64,000 nucleotides of DNA from Martelella lutilitoris (GTDB taxonomy: Bacteria; Pseudomonadota; Alphaproteobacteria; Rhizobiales; Rhizobiaceae): the NCBI RefSeq assembly GCF_005924265.1, contig NZ_VCLB01000009.1:62001-126000 (forward strand), written 5' to 3'. A program made the translations under genes and the position numbers. The notes beneath the pieces were generated by a model that was not told where the DNA came from, made no database searches, and saw nothing but the letters and a program-made list of their open reading frames with translations. Positions 9,491 through 19,274 of this stretch are shown here, piece after piece (position 1 is the stretch's first letter; each line of letters begins with the position of its first letter).

Positions 9491-10039
9491 ATGACACGAC
9501 GGCCAGCACGCCTGTTCAGTTCCGCGATGATCGCCGCAGCCCTCGTCGCGGCCCTGCCCGCAAACGCCGCTGCGGAAAGCGCCGACAGCGCCTTCTTCCG
9601 CATGGTGGCCGGCAAATGGTCGGGCCCCGGCAAGATCGTCGAGGGCAAGATGAAGGGCACCCGCTTCCGCTGCGAACTCGACGGGCTTCCGATCGAGGGC
9701 GAAAAGGACGGGTTCAAGCTCGACGGCAAATGTCGCGCGGGCCTGTTTTCCCACCCGATGACCGCCGTGTTCATCCGCGAGGCAGACGGCTATCGCGGCC
9801 GCTTTCTCGACGGCGAGGACGGCGACGGCCTGGAGGTGACCGGCGGCTCGGTCGAAAACGGCAAGGCGGTGATCGAACTCAGACGCGAGGATGTCGAGGG
9901 CGCGCTGGTCACCAGCCTGAAAGGCCCGGAAGACCTCAACATCACCCTGCTGATCAAGGGCGGCACCCGCTACGTGCCGGTCATCGGCCTGTCGCTCAAA
10001 CGCCAGACGGACCCGCTTTCGGTCGGATCGATCGACTGA
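9491..10039 (+). CDS. Secreted protein of unknown function
   Basis: The 182-residue product starts with a signal peptide (basic MTRRPARLF, a hydrophobic AMIAAALVAAL core, cleavage near ANAAAES), so it is probably periplasmic. The mature part is rich in beta-type segments (MVAGKWSGPGKIVEG, FRCELDG, DGKCRAG) with two cysteines that could form a disulphide. No family was recognised with confidence; the shape recalls small lipocalin-like periplasmic proteins. The ATG at 9491 fits the signal peptide. The frame is open further upstream only because it is a shadow of ycjF. Its TGA ends six bases before a RIME element. Confidence 0.75.
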   Translation: MTRRPARLFSSAMIAAALVAALPANAAAESADSAFFRMVAGKWSGPGKIVEGKMKGTRFRCELDGLPIEGEKDGFKLDGKCRAGLFSHPMTAVFIREADGYRGRFLDGEDGDGLEVTGGSVENGKAVIELRREDVEGALVTSLKGPEDLNITLLIKGGTRYVPVIGLSLKRQTDPLSVGSID

Positions 10040-10045
10040 TACGGC

Positions 10046-10152
10046 CTAGCGCATCGGCCCGAAAATCGGAATCGATTTTCAGAAAGCACGATGCGTAGAT
10101 TCAATAGGTTAGAGCGTCCTTTGTACGTCCGAATCGACGCACGGCGCTCTAG
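10046..10152. repeat. RIME1-like rhizobial intergenic mosaic element, copy 1
   Basis: A 107-bp element running from CTAG to CTAG, with two palindromes: CCGAAAATCGGAATCGATTTTC in the left half (split here as CGAAAATCG/CGATTTTC) and GTCC/GGAC-type arms in the right half before GCACGGCGCTCTAG. It is very similar to the copies at 62660 and 22646 (inverted), and less so to 59322. The terminal CTA on the plus strand (10149-10151) is the TAG stop codon of folK. Confidence 0.88.
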
Positions 10153-10664
10153 CTTTTCCACCAGGACCCGTCATCGCTGACAGGGTCGATGCCGTCCCTT
10201 TCCGCCGCATCGCGCCAGCCGACGACCGTGCGGCCCTCCACCACAAGATCCGGGGCGATTTCGGAAAGCGGCACGAGCACGAAGCCGCGCTCGGTCATGC
10301 GCGGGTGCGGGACGGTGAGAAGATCGCTTTCCTGTTTGATATCGCCGAAGGTCAGGATATCGATATCGATGAGGCGTGGGCCCCAGCGCCTGTCGCGCAC
10401 CCGTTTCAGCCGTTTCTCGATGTCGAGGCAGAAGCGCATCAAATCTTCGGGCGCCCGTTGCGTCTCGATCAGGGCACAGCAATTGATGAATGGCGGCTGT
10501 TCGACCGGCCCCCAGGGCGGCGTGCGATAAAGGCGCGAGACGGCGATGACCCGGGTCTGAGGGTCTGCGTCGAGAAGAGCCAGCGCCCGGGCCATGGCTT
10601 CGGTCGGTTCGCCCAGATTGCCGCCAAGGCCGAGCGTGGCGCGGACCGTCTCATTCGACATCAT
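10149..10664 (-). CDS. folK: 2-amino-4-hydroxy-6-hydroxymethyldihydropteridine pyrophosphokinase
   Basis: HPPK transfers pyrophosphate from ATP to 6-hydroxymethyl-dihydropterin in folate synthesis. The 171-residue protein shows LGLGGNLGEP at the N-terminus, SRLYRTPPWGPVEQPPFINCCA, and the signature RDRRWGPRLIDIDIL with the two magnesium-binding aspartates, then LTVPHPRMTERGFVLVPL. It is the last gene of folP-folB-folK; its start overlaps the end of folB (ATGATGTCGAATGA), so translation is coupled. ATG 10661 is an equally possible start. Its TAG stop lies inside the neighbouring RIME element. Confidence 0.94.
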   Translation of the reverse strand: MMSNETVRATLGLGGNLGEPTEAMARALALLDADPQTRVIAVSRLYRTPPWGPVEQPPFINCCALIETQRAPEDLMRFCLDIEKRLKRVRDRRWGPRLIDIDILTFGDIKQESDLLTVPHPRMTERGFVLVPLSEIAPDLVVEGRTVVGWRDAAERDGIDPVSDDGSWWKS

Positions 10665-11022
10665 AAGCGACCTTGGCCTCGGCATGGTCGAGAAGGCCGG
10701 GAACGGGGGCGGAGGGTTTGCGCACCGTCACCTCGATCCGCTTGATGGCATCGTAGTGGCGCGAAACCGAAACGGCGATCGCATGCGCCAGCGCCTCGAT
10801 CAGCTTGAAGCGGCGGCCGGTGACGACGTCCTTGGTGATGCGGTAGACCTCGCCGTAATCCACAGCCTCGGAGAAATCGTCATGCAGCACCGCCGCCTCG
10901 TCCTCGATATGCATGACGATATCGACGTAGAAGCGCTGGCCGAGCCGCTCCTCCTCTTCCATCACGCCGTGGGTGGAAAAGAAGGCGCAGTTTTTCAGGG
11001 TGATCACATAGCGGCCGTTCAT
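10651..11022 (-). CDS. folB: Dihydroneopterin aldolase
   Basis: The 123-residue protein converts dihydroneopterin to 6-hydroxymethyl-dihydropterin and glycolaldehyde. Family marks include the N-terminal ITLKNCAFFSTHGVMEEEERLGQRFYVDI with the conserved glutamates, VDYGEVYRI, and the C-terminal IEVTVRKPSAPVPG. The size is typical (about 120 residues, tunnel-fold octamer). It overlaps folP by four bases (ATGA) and folK by about 14 bases, forming a tight three-gene folate operon. Confidence 0.95.
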   Translation of the reverse strand: MNGRYVITLKNCAFFSTHGVMEEEERLGQRFYVDIVMHIEDEAAVLHDDFSEAVDYGEVYRITKDVVTGRRFKLIEALAHAIAVSVSRHYDAIKRIEVTVRKPSAPVPGLLDHAEAKVAYDVE

Positions 11023-11891
11023 GATGGGTCTCCGGTGTGTCGCGCGATCATGGCATCGGCGAATGCAAGCGCCGCGCGATTGGCGCCGACATTGTGCACA
11101 CGGAAAATCGCGCCGCCTGCAAGGCGGGTGATCGCGGTGGTCGATGCGGTTGCGAAATCGCGGGTCAGATTGTCGTCGGCGCCGCCGATTGCGGCAACGA
11201 AGCGCTTGCGCGATGTGCCGATCAGGATCGGCAGGTCGAGCGCATGAAGCGCGTCGAGATGCGCCATGATCGCCAGATTGTCCTCGACATCCTTGCCGAA
11301 ACCGAATCCCGGATCGATGACCAGCTGGCTGTCGTCAATGCCCGCTGCGCGCGCCGCTGCGAGCGCCTTGTCGAGGAAAAAGAGCTGGTCGGCGACGGCG
11401 TTGGCAAGCGTTTCGCGGTTCCGGCTCGTATGCGTCAGACAGTAACCTGCCCCGGTCTCCGCCGCGATCCGCAAGATTTCCGGCTCGGCCGTGCCGCCGC
11501 TCACGTCATTGATGATGTGCGCGCCGGCGGCGACGGCCCGACGCGCTGTCTCGGCGCGATAGGTGTCAATGGAAATCAGCGCCCCGGTCTTTTCCGCCAA
11601 TGCTTCGATGACCGGCAGAACCCGCGCCTGCTCTTCCTCAGCGGTTACCGGAGCGGCGCCAGGCCGGGTCGACTCCCCGCCGATATCGAGAATGGCCGCG
11701 CCCTCCTCGACAGCCCGCAGCGCGTGCACGACGGCAGCTGTCGAGGAGGCAAACTGTCCGCCATCGGAGAAGGAATCAGGCGTCACGTTGATGATGGCCA
11801 TCAGCACGCCGACGGGCCCGAGTGCAAGCCTACGGCCTTCGGTGCAGGAAAATGTGCGCGGCCTGAAGCAGGTCGTCGGGGCTAGCATCAT
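11019..11891 (-). CDS. folP: Dihydropteroate synthase
   Basis: The 290-residue enzyme condenses hydroxymethyl-dihydropterin pyrophosphate with p-aminobenzoate and is the sulfonamide target. It shows the two DHPS signatures, MAIINVTPDSFSDGGQF and ILDIGGESTRPGAAPV, then ISIDTYRAE, HIINDVSGG, LVIDPGFGFGKD and the ILIGTSRKRF substrate loop. The start at 11891 has GAGGG seven bases upstream; an in-frame ATG at 11948 would add a non-conserved 19 residues. First gene of folP-folB-folK. Confidence 0.95.
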   Translation of the reverse strand: MMLAPTTCFRPRTFSCTEGRRLALGPVGVLMAIINVTPDSFSDGGQFASSTAAVVHALRAVEEGAAILDIGGESTRPGAAPVTAEEEQARVLPVIEALAEKTGALISIDTYRAETARRAVAAGAHIINDVSGGTAEPEILRIAAETGAGYCLTHTSRNRETLANAVADQLFFLDKALAAARAAGIDDSQLVIDPGFGFGKDVEDNLAIMAHLDALHALDLPILIGTSRKRFVAAIGGADDNLTRDFATASTTAITRLAGGAIFRVHNVGANRAALAFADAMIARHTGDPS

Positions 11892-11967
11892 GGCCCTACC
11901 CTCTTTGCTTACGGATGGATCCGTCGCTTCGGTGTTGCGCTCGGCCAACCGCGCCGCGCGGCATCTG

Positions 11968-12288
11968 TCAGCCCTGCTCGTCGGGCACGCGCACCGTCAG
12001 CCCGTCGAATTCCGGACGCATGGTGATCTGACAGGACAGACGCGAATTGGCGCGCAGGTCGACGGCGAAATCCAGCATGTCCTCTTCCATCGGCTCCGGC
12101 TCGCCGACCTTTTCGAACCATTCCTCATCAACATAGACATGACAGGTGGCGCAGGCACAGGCGCCGCCGCATTCGGCCACGATGCCCGGAACGCCGTTGC
12201 GCACCGCGTTTTCCATCACGGTCGAGCCTTCCTCCACCTCGAGATCGTAAACAGTGTCATCATTACCGATGATTTTCAGTTTGAGCAT
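11968..12288 (-). CDS. Adrenodoxin-type [2Fe-2S] ferredoxin
   Basis: This 106-residue protein has the adrenodoxin/putidaredoxin cysteine spacing: C40-x5-C46-x2-C49-x36-C86, in ECGGACACATCHVYVD and SRLSCQI. Such ferredoxins pass electrons to cytochrome P450s or to iron-sulphur assembly and haem-A or quinone synthesis enzymes. The ATG at 12288 has AAGG eight bases upstream; an upstream in-frame ATG at 12324 adds non-conserved residues. It lies just upstream of folP in the same direction and may be co-transcribed, but there is no functional link to folate known to me. Confidence 0.92.
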   Translation of the reverse strand: MLKLKIIGNDDTVYDLEVEEGSTVMENAVRNGVPGIVAECGGACACATCHVYVDEEWFEKVGEPEPMEEDMLDFAVDLRANSRLSCQITMRPEFDGLTVRVPDEQG

Positions 12289-12820
12289 GTCATGGACCTT
12301 AGTGTTCAAAGTGCCGGGCGGCATCGGGGTTGACGGGTTCTTCCCTCATTCCGCGCGAACAGTCAATATTTACGACCGGCGTCCTTGCCCCGACCGCGGC
12401 AACCGCGTTCGCGGGAAGTTCGCCAATGTGTGGAAAGCCTCAGAAAAGGCGCATTATGGTTAATATTTGCTAAATGACGGAATTTGATCGCTTTTTGCAG
12501 CTCTTTTCGGCCGCATTTCAAGGCCAAACCGGCTTGTGGTCGGATACGGCCTGTCGGATGATGTTGTGTGGCTTTTATGAATATGCGATTGAAAACGGGG
12601 GTAATCCCTTGAAATAGAAGACATTTGCCTGTCTTCCACGACCTGCCGCCGCAAGCGGCGGTCGAAGCGGCAAGGCAAATGACGGCTGTTTCGAACCTGT
12701 GTGCCGGCCATCCGCCCTCCATAAGGGTCAGGCGGAACCGGTTTTGAAGTTTCAGGGTCTTTCGGGTGCTTCGGCTTGAGGCGAGCATCCGGGAAGGCCC
12801 GTGTGTCACGAGGCGTATCC
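12289..12820. other. Long intergenic region upstream of the giant gpr gene
   Basis: About 530 bases between divergent genes. It contains an AT-rich tract near 12455-12485 and a perfect CCGCCG-CAAG-CGGCGG hairpin at 12646-12661 without a T-run. No convincing ORF with a ribosome site was found. It must hold the promoters of the ferredoxin and gpr genes and could give gpr a long 5' leader. Confidence 0.4.
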
Positions 12821-15800
12821 ATGGCGAAACAATCAGGCGGCACTTCGCTCGACGATCAGGCCCTCCACGCGCTGGAGGATGCCCTGTCACCCGATCCGTC
12901 CGAGCAGAACGCCGACGGCGATGCGCCGCGCGAACAGGAAACGCAGCCGCGCAAGGAAAGCGTGTTCGGGCGTCAGGCCGCCAAGAGCGCCCGCGCCGAG
13001 GAAGAGCGCGCCAACGCCCCCCGGCCCAAGTCGCCCGCCTTCCGTCCCGCAAATGATCCGGGCATGCTGTCGACGCAGCGCGTGCTCAAGGCCTTCGAAC
13101 GCCGTTCCACCATCAAGGCCCTGCGCACGTCCACGATCATGTCCGCCGGCTGGCTGGCACTCGGCGTCACGGGAACGCTGGTGGCCTTCGGCAGCCGGAT
13201 CTTCAATGCCTCCTCCTTCGCCGACATTCTGAGCATTGACGGCATCGGCCTGGCCGCAGCGCTGACCGTCGCCCCGATCTTCGTCTTCTACGCCTTCAAC
13301 ATCATGCTGGCACGCGCGCGCGACATGCAGGAAGCCGCCCGCTCCATGGCCGAGGTGGCGTTGCGCCTGTCCGATCCGGACGAGAACGCCGCCCAGCAGG
13401 TGCGCAGCGTCAGCCAGGCCGTCCGCCGCGAAGTCTATGCCATGAACGAAGGCATCGAACGCACGATTGCCCGCGCTTCGGAACTTGAAAACCTTGTTCA
13501 TTCCGAGGTCAATGCGCTGGAACGCAGCTATGCGGACAACGAAATGCGCATCCGCAACCTGGTGCAGGAACTGACGGCAGAGCGCGAGGCCGTGGTCAGC
13601 CACGCCGCCCGTCTCAGGACCTCGATCCTTGGCACCAATGACCAGTTGAAGGACCAGATCGGCACGGTCATGGACGAACTCACGCGCAAGGTGAGCACGG
13701 CCGGCGACGGGGTTGCCGAAATGCTCGAGACCCGCGCCGCCGTGATCAACGAGAACACCGCCCGCGCCGTCGCCTCGATCGGCGACCTGCTGGAAGACCG
13801 TTCGAGCGCGCTCAGGGGCGAATTCGACCGCAGCTATGGCGAACTCTCTGACCTCTTCGACAAGCGCTTCAACGATCTCTCGCAGCGTTTCGACGAACGC
13901 GGCCGCACGCTGATCGGCGACTTCACCGCAAGCGCCACCGCGCTCAATGAGGAGACGGAGCAGCTGACCTCCGCTCTTGCCGAACGCGGTGGCAAGCTGG
14001 AGACGCTTCTCGGCGAACGAACGCAGACCCTGCGCACGGTTGCCGAAGAAAGCGAGACCGCGATGAACGCCGCGCTGGAGCGGGTCGTCGGCGGGCTGTC
14101 GACGACGCTCAGCGAAAGCCAGACCCGCTTCAACCGGCAGATCAGCGAGACGGACGAGGAAATCGCCCGCCAGGTCGAGGAACGCAGCCAGTATGTCGAC
14201 CAGCGCCTCGAGGCAACGATCTCGCGTCTCGGGACCGATCTCGACAGCCGGCTCGATGCCTTCACCAGCGCCTTCGAGGAGAGCGGCAGCGCCATGGAAG
14301 GGCGGATCGACCATACGCTCGGCCGCTTCAACCAGATCTTCTCCGAAGGCGGCTCGAGCATCGGCTCGATGCTGTCCCATGCCTCCGACCGGCTGCAGGA
14401 GCAGATGACGGATCACACGCTGGCTCTGGCCACAACCCTTTCGACCAGCACGGAAATGCTCGACCAGACGCTCAAGACCCGCGTCAACGAAGTCAGCGAG
14501 ACTTTCAGCACCGATCACGGAAGGCTCGAAAAGGTCTTCTCCGATGCATCGGAACGACTGGAGGAAAAGCTCGCCCGGTTCAACCAGCAGATCGCCGGCG
14601 GCGAGGCCAATATCAGCGCAACGCTGGATGATGCCGGCGAAAGGCTCGGCGAACGCCTCAACGACCAGGCGATCATGCTCGCCACCACGTTGTCGACCAG
14701 CGAGGAAGCGTTTGCCATGTCGCTCGAGGGCCATACCGCCCGGATCGAGGAGCGGATGCGCGAGGGCAATGAACGCCTGAGCGGCACGCTGACGGGCGCT
14801 TCGGACCGGATCGACAGCCAGCTTGCGCAGTTCAACGAACGCATCGGCAGCGGAGAGAACGGCATTGCCGCCGTTCTGGACAATGCCTCGCAGCGCCTGC
14901 AGGAGCGCATGAACGACCATGCGGCCGGGCTGGCCACGACGCTGTCGATCAGCGAGGAAACCTTCGGCGAAAGCCTCGGCGCGCATACGGAAAGGCTGCA
15001 GACGGCCCTGCGCGAAGGTCAGGAGCGGCTCGACGGCTCGCTTTCCGGCGCTTCCGAACGGCTTCAGTCGCAACTTGCGAACTTCGACGCTACGGTCAAC
15101 GCGGGCGAGACGGGGATCGCCTCGGCGATGTCGTCGGCGACGGAACGCCTCAACGAACAGATGAACGACCAGGCGATCATGCTCGCCACCACGCTTTCGG
15201 CGGCCGAGGAGACCTTCGCCCAGACGATCGACGCCCGAACCGCAAGGCTCGGAGAAACGCTCGAAAACGGCCAGGGCCGGCTCGATCGCGCACTTGGCGA
15301 AACAACAGGCCATCTCGATCGACAGTTGGAGCAGTTCAACGCGCGTCTCGACAGCAGCGAAGCAGGGATCACCGCGGCGCTTTCCGGCGCCAGCGAACGG
15401 ATCGAGACGCAGCTTTCCGAAAAATCAGACCTGCTGTCCCTCAGCCTTTCCTCGGCGCAGACCGCGCTCGAGGAGACCTTTGACGCGCATGAGCGTCGCC
15501 TGAGCGATGCGAGCGAGAAGGGCCGCGAGCGGATCGCGGAGACGCTCGACAATACCGGCCAGCGCTTCGAGACCTCAATCGGAAACGCGGCAGAAAGGCT
15601 TGAGGCCGGCTTGAGCCGGCGCGAGGAAAGCATCAGCGCTGCCCTCTCCGGCGCCTCCGAGCGACTGGACGAGCGTCTTTCCGACCATGCCATGATGCTG
15701 GCTGCGACCCTTTCGACCAGCGAGGAGAGCCTCGGCCAGACGATCGATTCTTCGACCTCGCGTCTTGCCGAAACGCTGGCGGAAAGCCAGACGCGCCTGA

Positions 15801-18800
15801 CCGGCGCCTATCGCGATGTGGCAACGAGCCTTCAGGAGACGGTCGACACCCAGGCCAGGGCGCTCGACGGTCGGATTTACGAAATCGACGACCGCATCAC
15901 GAAAACCTTTGCCGAGCGCGAAACCGGCATCCGCAGTGCGTATGAAGACGGCCAGGCACGGCTGGAAGACAGCCTGCGTCAGGGAACGGGCGCGGTCGAA
16001 AGGGCGATCGAGCGGGCGAGCACGGACATTTCCGAGACGCTCGCCGACGGCACGACCAGCATTTCCGCCACGATTGCCGCCTCCTCCAGCCTGCTTGAAA
16101 TGTCGCTGGAAGGCCGCGAGACCGCGCTGCGCGAAACCATCGACAAGGCCGGCATGGCGCTTGAGGACCGGCTGCGCGGTTCAGCCGGCGCGATCGCCGA
16201 GAAGGTTTCCACCGCGGCGGGCCTGATCACCCGCTCGGCCGAGACGATGACCGGTCGGGTCGAGACATCCTTCGGCGCGCTCGGCGAGAGCCTCGACAGG
16301 CACGGCCAGAGCGTGGAATCCGGCGCCATCCGCATCGAAGGCCTCGTCGACGAGGCCGGTCGCCGGCTCGACAGGGCGCTGACCGACCATGCAAGCGCCA
16401 TCGAAAATACCGGCAGCGCGGTGGAAAACCGCCTCACCGCCTCGCTCTCCGGCCATGTCGAACGGCTGGCCGAGACCGGCGAGACGACGCGCAGCCGGCT
16501 GGAGGCAACCTTTGCGGAGCAGAATTCCGGCTTCGAGCACGCCACGCAGGAAGCCGCCGACAGGCTTACCGCTTCCGCCGACGCCGCGCGCATCCGTATC
16601 AGCGATACCCTTGCCGAGAACGCAACGCGGCTGGAACAGGCGAGCGAAACCGTCGCCAGCAACCTGAACGAGACATTGCTCACCCACGAAAACGCCTTCA
16701 TGCTGACCGGCGCCCAGCTCGACGAGCGTCTCGGCGGCACGCTGGACGAGAAGGCGCGCTTGATCGAGACGACGAGCAGTATCGCCGCCGATCGGCTCAG
16801 CGAGGCTCTTGACGCCCGCCGCAGCGCCATCGCCGCAACGCTTGAGAACGGCCAGGCGCACATCGAAAACCGCTTCTCCGGCCTCGAAAACGCTCTCGAC
16901 CAGGGCCTCGTCAGGATCAGCGACACCATGGATCGCCGCTCCGGCGAGCTTGCCGGGCGCATCCGCGAAACGGTTTCCGAAACCTCCGCCGATATGGAGC
17001 GCAGCGCCGAGGACGCCCGCTTCAAGCTGGAACAGGCAGGCCAGGGCTTTACCGAGCAGGTTTCCGGCGCCGTCGCTGCCGCGCGGCAGAGCATGGAAGG
17101 TTCGGCCCACGAAATCTTCGACCGCGCCCGCCAGATGCAGGCGGAGCTTGCCAATCAGGCGGCCATTGCCGGCGAACATGCCTCGGAAAACAGCACGCGG
17201 ATTTCCGAGATCCTGTCCGCCACCAGCAGCCGGATCGACAACCAGATCGAGACGATCCGCCGGACGATGGGCGACGCCGAGCAATTGCTGGCCGAACGCG
17301 GCGAACGGCTGAACAGCGGCATTGCCGGCACGGCCGACATGCTGTCCGGCCAGCTCGAGGCATCCGAGAAATCGATGACCGAGCGGGCGCAATCGCTGCG
17401 CAACAGCCTCGGCGCCCAGATGAAGGCGCTGGAAGAAACGCTTGGCACGGTCGATCGCGTGCTGGCCGCGCGCGGCGACGCCGTCGGCAACGCGCTCGAC
17501 GAACGCGCCCGCGACATGAATTCGATGCTCGCCGGCCACACGAGCGAGCTCAGCAGCCTGATCGAGGAGAAGGCGCGCCCGCTGATCGAGAGCTATGGCG
17601 AGACCGGCCGGCTTGCCGCCGAGCGGATCCACCAGGCCTCGGAGGAAGGCAGCCGCCAGCTACGCGCCGACGGCAATGCGCTTGCCGGCAATGTCGAGGC
17701 GCTCGTCAGCCACCTCTCCCAGAGCCACCAGATGCTCGCCGGTCTGGTCGATCAGGCCGCCGCCCGCCTCTCGTCTGCCGACGAACAGCTGGCAACGACC
17801 GCAGGCCGCATCAGCGAGACCGCGGAGCGTTCGTCCGCCTCGCTCGAACACACCAGCAGTCTGCTCGGCGCCAAGGTCGATGCGCTTGACGGCAGCGCCG
17901 CCGGGGCGCTCGAGACGGTGCAGAGCCTGGTCGCGCAGATCGAAAGCCATGCCGGCGTGCTCGACCGGGCCTCGAACCTGATCGAGACCGCGCAGTCGAA
18001 CCTCGCCAGCACGCTGTCCGAACGCCAGGAGGCGCTTGGCCTTCTGTCGACCGGCCTTGCCGAGCGCTCGCAGGAAATCGAGAAGGGACTGAAGGGCGTT
18101 GCCGCAGCAGTGGCCGCATCCATGGAGAAGACCGGCCGGGATGCCGAAACCATGTCGCTCAACGTTGCCGAGACCATGCGCAGCTCGGTGGAGGACGCCG
18201 CAAAGCGGTTTGCGGGGGCGACCAAGGAAATCGAGCGGATTTCCACCGAGATCCGCGCCGAGCTTGACGACACGCGCGAGGCGGTCAAACGCGGCATTCA
18301 CGACATGCCCGAAGAGGCGCGCGCGAGTGCCCAGGCCATGCGCAAGGCCGTGGAAGACCAGATCCGCGCCCTCGAGGACATCTCCTCGATGATCGCGACC
18401 TCGCGCTCGCAGATCTCCGCGCCCGAAGCGCCGCGCCCGCAGGCGAAGAAGGAAGAACCTGTCGCCCAGCGGCCGTTTACCAGCCCGCCGGCCGGATCGC
18501 TCAGCGCGCCGGGACTGTCTGCTTCAATGCCGAAGCAGCCCGCCCGCGAGCCGCGCCAGCAGGCGGTCGCACGGTCTGCCGCAAGCAATGCGCCGGGCGG
18601 CGAAGGCTGGATCAGCGATCTTCTGAGGGCAGCCGCCCGAGAGGAGGCCGGCCAGCGCGAGAGCCAGCAGGCAAGGACCGCCCAGTCAACGGCCGGCGAG
18701 CGCAAGCCCAACCAGGTCGTCGACTCCCTGAACTCGCTGTCCGTCGACATCGCCCGCGCCATCGACCACGACGCCTCGGTCGAACTCTGGGGACGTTACC

Positions 18801-19057
18801 AGCGGGGCGAACGGGACGTCTTCACACGCAGGCTCTACACGCTGAAGGGCCAGCGCACCTTTGACGAGATCAAGGCGAAATATGAGGGCGACCGCGAATT
18901 CAAGACGGCCGTCGACCGCTATATCGCCGATTTCGAGAAGCTGCTTTCGGACGTGATGCGCAAGAACCGCGACCGGACCGCCGTCCAGTCCTACCTGACG
19001 TCGGACACCGGCAAGGTCTACACCATGCTCGCCCACGCTGCCGGGCGGTTGAAATAG
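12821..19057 (+). CDS. Growth-pole-ring protein, giant membrane coiled-coil (GPR/RgsE family)
   Basis: This 2078-residue protein has a charged N-terminus, two transmembrane helices (about residues 104-126 and 141-163), then some 1,700 residues of alanine/glutamate-rich apolipoprotein-like coiled-coil, and a short conserved C-terminal domain (VVDSLNSLSVDIARAIDHDA, WGRYQRGERDVFTRRLY). Size, layout and composition match Agrobacterium GPR and Sinorhizobium RgsE, which form a ring at the growing pole and are needed for polar elongation in Rhizobiales. The identification rests on architecture and remembered family features. The ATG at 12821 has GAGG eight bases upstream; an upstream in-frame start at 12776 is less convincing. 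An 84-residue internal repeat is described separately. It is transcribed alone. Confidence 0.85.
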   Translation: MAKQSGGTSLDDQALHALEDALSPDPSEQNADGDAPREQETQPRKESVFGRQAAKSARAEEERANAPRPKSPAFRPANDPGMLSTQRVLKAFERRSTIKALRTSTIMSAGWLALGVTGTLVAFGSRIFNASSFADILSIDGIGLAAALTVAPIFVFYAFNIMLARARDMQEAARSMAEVALRLSDPDENAAQQVRSVSQAVRREVYAMNEGIERTIARASELENLVHSEVNALERSYADNEMRIRNLVQELTAEREAVVSHAARLRTSILGTNDQLKDQIGTVMDELTRKVSTAGDGVAEMLETRAAVINENTARAVASIGDLLEDRSSALRGEFDRSYGELSDLFDKRFNDLSQRFDERGRTLIGDFTASATALNEETEQLTSALAERGGKLETLLGERTQTLRTVAEESETAMNAALERVVGGLSTTLSESQTRFNRQISETDEEIARQVEERSQYVDQRLEATISRLGTDLDSRLDAFTSAFEESGSAMEGRIDHTLGRFNQIFSEGGSSIGSMLSHASDRLQEQMTDHTLALATTLSTSTEMLDQTLKTRVNEVSETFSTDHGRLEKVFSDASERLEEKLARFNQQIAGGEANISATLDDAGERLGERLNDQAIMLATTLSTSEEAFAMSLEGHTARIEERMREGNERLSGTLTGASDRIDSQLAQFNERIGSGENGIAAVLDNASQRLQERMNDHAAGLATTLSISEETFGESLGAHTERLQTALREGQERLDGSLSGASERLQSQLANFDATVNAGETGIASAMSSATERLNEQMNDQAIMLATTLSAAEETFAQTIDARTARLGETLENGQGRLDRALGETTGHLDRQLEQFNARLDSSEAGITAALSGASERIETQLSEKSDLLSLSLSSAQTALEETFDAHERRLSDASEKGRERIAETLDNTGQRFETSIGNAAERLEAGLSRREESISAALSGASERLDERLSDHAMMLAATLSTSEESLGQTIDSSTSRLAETLAESQTRLTGAYRDVATSLQETVDTQARALDGRIYEIDDRITKTFAERETGIRSAYEDGQARLEDSLRQGTGAVERAIERASTDISETLADGTTSISATIAASSSLLEMSLEGRETALRETIDKAGMALEDRLRGSAGAIAEKVSTAAGLITRSAETMTGRVETSFGALGESLDRHGQSVESGAIRIEGLVDEAGRRLDRALTDHASAIENTGSAVENRLTASLSGHVERLAETGETTRSRLEATFAEQNSGFEHATQEAADRLTASADAARIRISDTLAENATRLEQASETVASNLNETLLTHENAFMLTGAQLDERLGGTLDEKARLIETTSSIAADRLSEALDARRSAIAATLENGQAHIENRFSGLENALDQGLVRISDTMDRRSGELAGRIRETVSETSADMERSAEDARFKLEQAGQGFTEQVSGAVAAARQSMEGSAHEIFDRARQMQAELANQAAIAGEHASENSTRISEILSATSSRIDNQIETIRRTMGDAEQLLAERGERLNSGIAGTADMLSGQLEASEKSMTERAQSLRNSLGAQMKALEETLGTVDRVLAARGDAVGNALDERARDMNSMLAGHTSELSSLIEEKARPLIESYGETGRLAAERIHQASEEGSRQLRADGNALAGNVEALVSHLSQSHQMLAGLVDQAAARLSSADEQLATTAGRISETAERSSASLEHTSSLLGAKVDALDGSAAGALETVQSLVAQIESHAGVLDRASNLIETAQSNLASTLSERQEALGLLSTGLAERSQEIEKGLKGVAAAVAASMEKTGRDAETMSLNVAETMRSSVEDAAKRFAGATKEIERISTEIRAELDDTREAVKRGIHDMPEEARASAQAMRKAVEDQIRALEDISSMIATSRSQISAPEAPRPQAKKEEPVAQRPFTSPPAGSLSAPGLSASMPKQPAREPRQQAVARSAASNAPGGEGWISDLLRAAAREEAGQRESQQARTAQSTAGERKPNQVVDSLNSLSVDIARAIDHDASVELWGRYQRGERDVFTRRLYTLKGQRTFDEIKAKYEGDREFKTAVDRYIADFEKLLSDVMRKNRDRTAVQSYLTSDTGKVYTMLAHAAGRLK
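14408..15679 (+). repeat. In-gene tandem repeat, 252-bp (84-residue) units, within gpr
   Basis: Units begin at 14408, 14660, 14912, 15164 and 15416, with a fifth spacing of 264 bases to a further start at 15680. Each begins with a variant of NDQAIMLATTLSTSEE and contains a GASERL-type segment about 42 residues later. The exact 252-base register of the first four spacings indicates duplication within the coiled-coil region (residues about 530-955). Confidence 0.9.
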
Positions 19058-19274
19058 GGCAGGCTATCGAACTGACGAACAGGCTGAGGGGCGGTAGCGA
19101 AGATCGCCCTTTTGCTTGCCGACATTGCACTCGGCACACCGGCCGTGACCGTTGGCCTTGCCAGCAGAGCCATGCCCGGCTTAGCCCGAAGTTCGAACGA
19201 TTTAGTCCATCGAATTTCAGGAATAATCTCGGCGAGTTTTTTTGGCGAGCGGCCAAGATGCGCCGCCCGTTGCG

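Noticed and set aside
12646-12661. CCGCCG-CAAG-CGGCGG hairpin as a terminator
   Set aside because: There is no T-run on either side and it lies far from both gene ends.
12887-15313. An 808-residue open frame antisense to gpr
   Set aside because: It is a shadow of the repeat-rich coiled-coil gene, with matching periodicity and no family resemblance.
19058-19274. Possible tRNA-like segment after gpr (AGTTCGAACGA)
   Set aside because: A T-loop-like string is present but no acceptor stem, anticodon arm or CCA context could be built around it.
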